This document shows positions 41,947 through 46,715 of a stretch of 46,715 nucleotides of DNA, piece by piece. The stretch's first letter is position 1; the number at the start of each line of letters is the position of its first letter. Under the pieces are notes generated by a model, which had not been told where the DNA came from, did not search any database, and worked only from the letters and a program-made list of their open reading frames with translations. This stretch comes from a virus. The DNA lies in IMG/VR virus record IMGVR_UViG_3300024344_000029, positions 1 through 46,715 of that record; one strand, 5' to 3'. The translations under genes were made by a program, and so were the position numbers.

Positions 41947-41982
41947 GAAGACTCCGGGGGAGATCGGTTGATTGGGGAGAGC

Positions 41983-42011
41983 ACGCTATCAAGATGGATA
42001 GCCAGCGTCAA
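41983..42011 (-). promoter_or_regulatory. Promoter for the low-complexity gene
   Basis: TTGACG (42011-42006), 17-nt spacer, TAGCGT (41988-41983). The start codon lies 37 bases downstream. The same -10 sequence occurs at 34754 and 45717. Confidence 0.75.
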
Positions 42012-42021
42012 GGAAAAAGAT

Positions 42022-42288
42022 CTACCAGATGACGCAGTAGACATAGCCGCCGTCGAACCACAGGTACTCCCAGGGCGCTGGGCAGCAGCCGCTGTAGTCG
42101 TACACGATGGTGGGCTGACTGCTCACGGTGTCGAAGCACTCGACCCACTCGACGGTGCCATCGGTGTTGACGGTGATCGTGGGCGAGACCTTCATCTCGA
42201 TGGAGCACTCCGTCTCAGGGTACTCGATCGGCGCAGCCGTATCAAAAGTGATAGGCTCGGCGCAGGCGAGGAGGGCGAGGAGGATCAT
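42022..42288 (-). CDS. Putative phage lipoprotein
   Basis: 88 aa with GAGGAG eight bases upstream of ATG. The start MILLALLACAEP has an L-A-C lipobox (Leu7-Ala8-Cys9), although the hydrophobic region is short and lacks the positively charged residues usually found at the start. The mature part is acidic with five Cys (ECS, ECF, GCC, YCV), suggesting disulphides in the periplasm. Lipoproteins in phages can block superinfection or act as spanins. Its place between HNH and the low-complexity gene suggests an early accessory role. Cleavage by signal peptidase II is inferred. Confidence 0.5.
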   Translation of the reverse strand: MILLALLACAEPITFDTAAPIEYPETECSIEMKVSPTITVNTDGTVEWVECFDTVSSQPTIVYDYSGCCPAPWEYLWFDGGYVYCVIW

Positions 42289-42297
42289 GGAGACTCC

Positions 42298-42834
42298 TCA
42301 GAAGATGCTGTCGTCATACTCGATCGGATCCTGTTCGGGGTGAGGTAACGTCCCGCCGCACTCGCGGCAGAACAGCTCGTTCTGAGACTGCAGGTGTTCC
42401 CACAGCTCCTGCTCGAAGGCGCCCTCCCACTGCTTGCGCACCAGCCAGTCGTGGTCGACGACCAGCTGGGCGATCGGCACACCGGGGATGCGGCCGAGCA
42501 GGAGCTTGGCGGCGGGGCGGTAGCGCTCGATGTCCTGCCGGCGATGACGCCCGCTACGAGAGCGGGTTGCGTTGTAGCTCAGGCCGAGATCGGAGCACAG
42601 CCTGAGCAGCGAGCCTCGGCCCTTGAGTGTGTTGCAGGCGTAGCAGGCAGTGACAAGGTTGCTCGGCTGGTTCGAGCCAGCCTTCGTGCGGGGCCTGACG
42701 TGGTCGAGGGTGAGGAAGTTCGCACCGTCCGGATCCTTCACCAGGGCCTGGATGGTGGCGCGGCAGTAGACACAGGCGAGCCCGTCACGGAGGTAGATGG
42801 CCCAGCGCGTCGTGGTGTATGCCCACTGGCTCAA
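42298..42834 (-). CDS. HNH endonuclease after the helicase
   Basis: 178 aa from TTG 42834, which shares bases with the helicase stop (TTGA); the long open frame further upstream runs antisense-like inside the helicase and is not real. Core motif: CVYC (21-24), TLDHVRPRT (Asp44-His45), SNLVTACYACN (Asn59, Cys64, Cys67, Asn68), a classical HNH with treble-clef zinc. The C-terminal part has a second Cys set (CRECGG). May nick DNA in replication, packaging or homing. Coupled to the helicase gene by the overlap. Confidence 0.85.
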   Translation of the reverse strand: MSQWAYTTTRWAIYLRDGLACVYCRATIQALVKDPDGANFLTLDHVRPRTKAGSNQPSNLVTACYACNTLKGRGSLLRLCSDLGLSYNATRSRSGRHRRQDIERYRPAAKLLLGRIPGVPIAQLVVDHDWLVRKQWEGAFEQELWEHLQSQNELFCRECGGTLPHPEQDPIEYDDSIF

Positions 42835-44294
42835 TCGTCCATCTCCCACAAGATCCTCGCAAGGATCTCTTCTTCGTCTTCGTCTCCCGCGACTGCCGCC
42901 ATGACAGCCTCGGCTTCCTCGTCGCCCACCGCCTCGCTCACCTGCTCCAGCTTGGGCAGCAGGATGCTGGCGATGCGCTCGTCCTCCGTGCCCTCGGCGA
43001 TGGGGTACAGCACCAGGGCGGGGCGGGTCTGCCCGAGTCGGGCGACCCGGTTCTCTCGCTGGAGGATCTGCCCGGGTGTGTACGGCAGCATCGACAGCAC
43101 CAGCAGGTCGGTGTCCTGGAGGTTCTTGCCCTCGCCGTAGGCATCGCCGGTTCCCACCAGCAAGGCGGGCCCAGGCTGCGCCATGTACTCGACGCACGTG
43201 GTGTCCACGTGGGCAGGGCCGAAGCCACCGTGTCCGAACCAGACGGGGCAGCCGAGCCCTTGCTTCTCGATCTTCTTGCTCAGCACCTCGGCGAGCTTCT
43301 CGCAGTCCTTCTGCCGCCCGGTGAAGATGACCACCTTCTGCTTGCAGATCAGGGCGTCCATCACTGTGTCGACCAGCCACTTCTGCTTGCGGGTGGCGGC
43401 CTCCATGAGGCGCATCTCCAGCAGGTTCTGCTTGCCCTTCTTGGCTGCCCGCCGCAGGTCTTGCTTGAACGCAGCCGGGCGGGACTGATCTTCCTTCCGG
43501 AGGTAGACGAGCTGCCGCCGCTTGGGCGGGAGGAAGCGGTTGACCTGGGCCTGCTTCACACGGTGCCACGTGCGCCGCAGGTTCTTCTTCAGCCTGCCGA
43601 CGTTCGACTTGCCCGAGGTGTCGAGCCCGCCGTACTCACCGGGCGAGGCGTCGCAGTACTCGTGGGCGTAGTTCCAGCTCGTGTCCCAGCAGCCGGGCTC
43701 AAGCACATCCTGCTGACTCCACAGATCCATCAGGCTGTTGGGCACAGGCGTTGCGCTGAGGCCCAGGCGATAGCGGCACGCCTTCGAGAGCGCAGCGGCG
43801 GCGTTGGAGATGTTGTCCAGGTTGTCCCACACGATCCTGTTGTTGCTGCTGATGCGTCGCGCCACTCGCTTCCAGGCACGGGCGTAGTGCAGCTCATCGA
43901 AGATGACGATCCCACCCCGAGCCCAGCGGGACAGCTCCGGCTGCCATGCAGCCAGGGTTGGCCAGCCCAGCACAACCCAGTCGATCGCCTGCGGGATGGG
44001 GTGCGGCGTCCTGCCGGTGAGCACCTGGGGGCGGATGGTGGAGAAGCGTTCGATCTCTCGACGGAACTGATCTCGCACCGGGGCCTTGGTCACGACGATC
44101 ACCTTCTTCCCGGAGTACGCCTGCCACACGAGCCCAGTCCAGATGGCGCCGAGGGTCTTGCCCGCACCTGCTGCCCACACGAAGTAGGCGGCGTTGCGCT
44201 CGGTCGCCCACTGCACGCCCTCACGCTGGTAGTCGACGGCGAACTCGGGGACCCAGGGTCGGAGGGTCGATGGGATGAGGGGAGAGGCGGTCAT
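42831..44294 (-). CDS. SNF2-type helicase/ATPase
   Basis: 487 aa from ATG 44294 (TGATG overlap). Superfamily 2 motifs: AAGAGKT (41-47), DELH (133-136), SAT (180-182), and the end-domain motif QRENRVARLGQTRP, typical of SWI2/SNF2-type ATPases, with a GEGKNLQDTDLLV block just before it. Such phage proteins remodel or unwind DNA, and many have been linked to recombination or replication start. It probably acts on DNA-bound proteins or forks. It is the only helicase recognised here. An HNH gene follows directly. Confidence 0.9.
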   Translation of the reverse strand: MTASPLIPSTLRPWVPEFAVDYQREGVQWATERNAAYFVWAAGAGKTLGAIWTGLVWQAYSGKKVIVVTKAPVRDQFRREIERFSTIRPQVLTGRTPHPIPQAIDWVVLGWPTLAAWQPELSRWARGGIVIFDELHYARAWKRVARRISSNNRIVWDNLDNISNAAAALSKACRYRLGLSATPVPNSLMDLWSQQDVLEPGCWDTSWNYAHEYCDASPGEYGGLDTSGKSNVGRLKKNLRRTWHRVKQAQVNRFLPPKRRQLVYLRKEDQSRPAAFKQDLRRAAKKGKQNLLEMRLMEAATRKQKWLVDTVMDALICKQKVVIFTGRQKDCEKLAEVLSKKIEKQGLGCPVWFGHGGFGPAHVDTTCVEYMAQPGPALLVGTGDAYGEGKNLQDTDLLVLSMLPYTPGQILQRENRVARLGQTRPALVLYPIAEGTEDERIASILLPKLEQVSEAVGDEEAEAVMAAVAGDEDEEEILARILWEMDD

Positions 44295-44566
44295 CAGTTC
44301 CAGTAGTCTTCGAGCCAACCGATCTCGATCAGCTCGTCCAGGTCAGCGGCAGCCATTGCCATCTCGATGAGGCCCTGGCGGTGCTCGTGTGCCGACCGCT
44401 CGTCGGCGGGCACGTAGCCGGGGGAGCGCACGACGCGGTCGCCGATGCGCAGCACGACGTGCCGCCAAGCTGTGATCCGGGAGGTAAGCCACGGGCCGGT
44501 AGCGGTGGGCTCGAAGGGGTTCTCCGCGCCGTAGCCGAAGTGATCTTCGATCAGTGTCACCCGCAT
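44294..44566 (-). CDS. Hypothetical protein before the helicase
   Basis: 90 aa from ATG 44566, overlapping the membrane protein gene by ten bases. Sequence RVTLIEDHFGYGAENPFEPT suggests a beta-rich start, followed by Trp- and Arg-rich ITAWRHVVLRIGDRVVRSPG and an acidic helix at the end (ADLDELIEIGWLEDYW). It overlaps the helicase by TGATG, so the two are probably translated together. Not recognised. Confidence 0.55.
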   Translation of the reverse strand: MRVTLIEDHFGYGAENPFEPTATGPWLTSRITAWRHVVLRIGDRVVRSPGYVPADERSAHEHRQGLIEMAMAAADLDELIEIGWLEDYWN

Positions 44567-44943
44567 GCCTTGTCTCCGAGGAAGAACACGATCGCCCACA
44601 TCAGGACGAGGATGCCCAGGTAGTTGGTGGTGGTGGCGCCCTTGCGGTTGCGCCTGTGCTTGGGTCGGGGTGCGTTGATCTTGGAGATGAACGTGAGCAG
44701 CGTGGCGGTGACGGCACGCTTCGCATCGACGTCACTCGTCGAAGGCCCCTGTCGCAAGGTCGCGCCGTCTGGTCGGAACACCTGCCAGAACGGCTTGTCT
44801 CCGCTCTCGCGGATTGTCGCAGCCTGATGGACGATCACGCCGTCCATCGTCCAGAAGCGGAACAACGCCCGCCCGTTGCTCGTCCAGTCGGTGAGCTTGA
44901 ACGCTCGCCACTCCTCGTGCAGCTCGTCGTGCAGATCTGCCAT
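44557..44943 (-). CDS. Hypothetical protein with C-terminal membrane segment
   Basis: 128 aa from ATG 44943 (TGATG). A globular front (DLHDELHEEWRAFKL, WQVFRPDGATLR) is followed by a very basic segment (PRPKHRRNRKG) and one hydrophobic helix near the end (YLGILVLMWAIVFFLGD). The basic patch before the helix suggests the front lies on the cytoplasmic side. May tether a replication or host-modifying complex to the membrane. No family assigned. Confidence 0.55.
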   Translation of the reverse strand: MADLHDELHEEWRAFKLTDWTSNGRALFRFWTMDGVIVHQAATIRESGDKPFWQVFRPDGATLRQGPSTSDVDAKRAVTATLLTFISKINAPRPKHRRNRKGATTTNYLGILVLMWAIVFFLGDKACG

Positions 44944-45131
44944 CAGGCGGGCCTCGTGGGGGTGGGGGTGAGCAGCACCTCCCACACCTCGGTCTCATCG
45001 GGCATGATCATCTCCTGCGGGCAGTGCTTGCAGTGGGTCAGCCAGCAGTGCCCGACGTTGGTGAACCAGTCTCGGTACATCACGTCCTCGTCGGGCTCGT
45101 GCTTGTCCTCGGCGCAGTAGAGGAGAGCCAC
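44943..45131 (-). CDS. Short Cys/His protein
   Basis: 62 aa from GTG 45131, two bases after the preceding stop. YCAEDKHEPDED and WLTHCKHCPQEM place Cys and His as a possible zinc site (GHCWLTHCKHC). The C-terminus LLTPTPTRPA resembles the TPEPEEGA tails of the cassette genes at 30.7-32.0 kb. Function unknown. Confidence 0.5.
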   Translation of the reverse strand: MALLYCAEDKHEPDEDVMYRDWFTNVGHCWLTHCKHCPQEMIMPDETEVWEVLLTPTPTRPA

Positions 45132-45133
45132 GG

Positions 45134-45688
45134 CTACACGTCGTCCCAGGACAGGGCGTCGCCCGCTGCGGACTGCGCCTCCTGGAGCGCCATCTCCAGC
45201 TCGTCCTCGAAGTCGTCGCCGTCCTCGTCCAGGCCGTCGACCTCGTCAGCGGCGAAGCGCAGGTTGGACGCCACGTCCTCGCCAGCGTTGGCGATCTCGT
45301 CGAGCTTCTCCCACATCTCGCTGCCTTCGACAGGCATGTTGTCGCGGCTCTCGCCGTACTCGGAGGCGGCGCCTTCGATGATGTCCGCCGCCTCGGTGAT
45401 CGTGTTGTAGATGGTGTTCTTCCCGTCGCTGACGTCGAGGCTCTCGACGGCATCCCGCGCGACCTGGATCAGCGCGTTCTTGCTCAGGTACTTGACGACG
45501 AACAGGCGCTCGTCGTCGGGTGCGGGCTCCTCCAGGAAGATGCGGCGCGGACGGCGGTAGGGCTTCACTGCCCAGTACTCGGTGCCGACCTCGACGCCAG
45601 CCTCGGGGATCGGCTTGCGGGCACGCTTGGTGTGCGTCAGCTTCAGCCGCTTGCGGCTCGTGGTGGGGATGAAGGACTCGACGGACAT
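45134..45688 (-). CDS. Acidic-tailed protein, first gene of the rightmost promoter
   Basis: 184 aa from ATG 45688 with GAGGAGGAACCCC upstream. The N-terminal third is basic (TSRKRLKLTHTKRARKPIP), then a beta-like segment (EVGTEYWAVKPYRRPRRIFLEE) and an acidic helical C-terminus with long Asp/Glu runs (ADEVDGLDEDGDDFEDELE). The charge split suggests binding to DNA at one end and a basic partner at the other. Directly downstream of a strong promoter, so it is likely made early. No family recognised. Confidence 0.55.
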   Translation of the reverse strand: MSVESFIPTTSRKRLKLTHTKRARKPIPEAGVEVGTEYWAVKPYRRPRRIFLEEPAPDDERLFVVKYLSKNALIQVARDAVESLDVSDGKNTIYNTITEAADIIEGAASEYGESRDNMPVEGSEMWEKLDEIANAGEDVASNLRFAADEVDGLDEDGDDFEDELEMALQEAQSAAGDALSWDDV

Positions 45689-45716
45689 GGGGTTCCTCCT
45701 CAGTGGGGACGGGGTG

Positions 45717-45745
45717 ACGCTAACAGTGGAGAGAGATGGTGTCAA
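45717..45745 (-). promoter_or_regulatory. Rightmost early promoter
   Basis: TTGACA (45745-45740), 17-nt spacer, TAGCGT (45722-45717). Best match of the family. The start codon lies 29 bases downstream, behind GAGGAGG. Confidence 0.8.
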
Positions 45746-45751
45746 GAGGGT

Positions 45752-46117
45752 TCAGTCAAAGACGCCCACCGCCTTGAGGTACCGCTCGACACGGGCGGGC
45801 AGCTCGTAGTCGTACGTGCCGAAGATCTCAGCGGGCACAGCCTCGTGCGCAGTGCAGTCGTCACAGGGCATAACGACCATCACCACATCCATGTTGTCGC
45901 TGCCCAGGTAGCCCTGCCCTCCGACGATGCCCGTGCCGTCGCAGCTGTCGCAGTCGGTGGGCTCCTCTTCGTCCTCTTCAGGCCACAGGATCCACTCGTG
46001 CTCGATGGCAAAGGATCCGGAGCTACCGCAGCTTCGGCAGGTGAGGTGGACGACGTAGCTGTTGCCATTCTCCTCGTAGCGATCGAAGGTGAAGTCGTTG
46101 TGCTCGCAGCTACTCAT
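45752..46117 (-). CDS. DnaJ-type zinc finger protein
   Basis: 121 aa; its start overlaps the previous gene by eight bases. Three Cys pairs, LTCRSCGSSG, DCDSCDGTG and MPCDDC, match the CxxCxGxG zinc-finger style found in DnaJ. The first part, CEHNDFTFDRY, adds Cys and His. The remainder is acidic. Probably a small zinc protein that binds a partner or RNA. The promoter for the next gene begins seven bases past its stop. Confidence 0.6.
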   Translation of the reverse strand: MSSCEHNDFTFDRYEENGNSYVVHLTCRSCGSSGSFAIEHEWILWPEEDEEEPTDCDSCDGTGIVGGQGYLGSDNMDVVMVVMPCDDCTAHEAVPAEIFGTYDYELPARVERYLKAVGVFD

Positions 46118-46385
46118 CGCTCGCGTCCTCCTTCTCAGGCTCAGCCAGCGCAGCGAGGTTGCGGAGGAGCCCGGCGGACTCGTGATCGTTGAGGTCAGCG
46201 CAGGCCGAGGCCGCCGCTTCGAGGAACGCTTCGCACATTGAGCGCACGGTGTGCGCCCCGCTCAGGTTGCGGCCCGCCGTGTACAGCTCGTGCTGCAGGG
46301 CAGTGTGGGTAGCCTGCGGGTCGGCGGTGGCCTCCAGGCCGCAGATCGTAGCCGCGGTGCGGAGGTGCTCGGGCATCAGGGACAT
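46110..46385 (-). CDS. Small helical protein
   Basis: 91 aa from ATG 46385 with GGAGAGACG before it. All-helical looking, Ala/Leu/Glu-rich with three Cys (ATICGLEA, RSMCEAF, ASACADL). The C-terminus is acidic (EPEKEDASDE). No family recognised. It follows a strong hairpin, so it may have a start of its own that I cannot identify. Confidence 0.5.
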   Translation of the reverse strand: MSLMPEHLRTAATICGLEATADPQATHTALQHELYTAGRNLSGAHTVRSMCEAFLEAAASACADLNDHESAGLLRNLAALAEPEKEDASDE

Positions 46386-46408
46386 CGTCTCTCCAGGGTG
46401 GAAGGGGT

Positions 46409-46445
46409 GGGGGCTGGGCGCGAGGCAGGAAGCGCCGCAGCCCCC
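46409..46445 (-). terminator. Hairpin between the two rightmost genes
   Basis: GGGGGCTG (46409-46416) pairs with CAGCCCCC (46438-46445), continued by GGCGC/GCGCC with one bulge. A strong GC-rich hairpin that follows the truncated gene on the minus strand and could end its transcript. Confidence 0.55.
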
Positions 46446-46473
46446 GGGCGCATGCCGTTGCCGGCTCCGCCCT

Positions 46474-46715
46474 TCAGGTGTTGATGATCTCAGCGATGGC
46501 GCGGGCCAGGGCGAGGCGGTCGGCGGGATTGATGGACTCCCACCAGTTGAGCCATTGGTCGGACAGCCGGTTGATGATGTCGTCCGCGCGGTCGTCGCTG
46601 TTGATGGCCAGCCACCGCAGCGCGTACCCGAAGCCCTGGGGGTCGTCGAGGTCGACCCGGAAGCAGTGCTCGGCGGTCCACCCGCCATCGAGGTCGCCCG
46701 TGTCCCGGACGGTCC
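46474..46715 (-). CDS. Hypothetical protein, 5' end cut by window
   Basis: 79 codons reach the right edge without a start, so the gene is cut. The end of the product reads with good coding character: LDGGWTAEHCFRVDLDD, FGYALRWLAINSDDR, RLSDQWLNWWESINPADR, LALARAIAEIINT. It is rich in Trp, Asp and Leu. Function unknown; the sequence outside the window is needed to say more. Confidence 0.55.
   Translation of the reverse strand, partial: TVRDTGDLDGGWTAEHCFRVDLDDPQGFGYALRWLAINSDDRADDIINRLSDQWLNWWESINPADRLALARAIAEIINT

Noticed and set aside
42835-43569. Upstream extension of the second HNH gene
   Set aside because: It reads through the helicase gene in another frame with Pro/Arg/Gly-rich nonsense; the TTG at 42834 fits the junction.
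42819-44306. Plus-strand open frame of 495 codons opposite the helicase
   Set aside because: Helicase motifs are intact on the minus strand; this frame has none.

Overview
The window is part of a tailed-phage genome, most likely a virulent podovirus-type phage of a GC-rich Gram-negative host. G+C is roughly two thirds by eye. Genes are packed with 1-17 nt overlaps (ATGA, TGATG, GTGA junctions). The order large terminase - portal - scaffold - coat - tail connector/nozzle - large internal proteins - lysis genes is typical of a phage. I see no integrase, repressor, partition gene, tRNA or CRISPR array. The host guess is weak: it rests on base composition, a lipobox protein and a signal-peptide-like lysis gene. 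No gap without a gene exceeds about 100 bases.

Positions 1-28347 (plus strand) carry packaging and morphogenesis. Four small genes, the last a possible small terminase, precede terL. Then come three short proteins that share a sequence motif, the portal, an FmdB-like zinc ribbon, an acidic protein, the scaffold, the HK97-fold coat, a decoration-like protein, the tail connector and nozzle, three tandem appendage proteins, and three alpha-helical internal virion proteins, the largest 1793 aa. Three beta-rich virion proteins follow, then a lysis cassette (holin-like membrane protein, secreted small protein, YkuD-like lysin), a further virion protein and a small helical protein.

Positions 28353-46715 (minus strand, read right to left) carry DNA metabolism and accessory genes. 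In order of transcription these are small Cys-rich proteins, an SNF2-type helicase, an HNH endonuclease, a lipoprotein-like protein, a protein with low-complexity Glu-Pro and Lys-Ala tracts, a Cas4/RecB-like nuclease with an Fe-S-type Cys set, a RecA/Sak4-like ATPase, an SSB-like protein, and a uracil-DNA-glycosylase/family A DNA polymerase fusion. After these come a compact Rad50/SbcC-like ATPase with a CxxC hook, a GroES co-chaperonin, a cassette-like run of small genes, a D12-class adenine methylase, a second HNH endonuclease and several unknown genes. The two halves converge at about 28350.

Regulation is partly visible. Four minus-strand promoters share TTGAyr-N17-TAsCGT with an invariant 17-nt spacer, and two related but weaker boxes lie on the plus strand. 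Three DNA-processing genes share a GAGGTAGCA ribosome-binding element. No phage RNA polymerase is visible, so the host enzyme probably reads these promoters. No primase or DnaB-type helicase is recognisable here. The most interesting items are the promoter family, the UDG-polymerase fusion, the mini-Rad50, the phage GroES, the three-gene motif family next to terL, and the repeated gene-boundary sequences at 30.6-32.7 kb.
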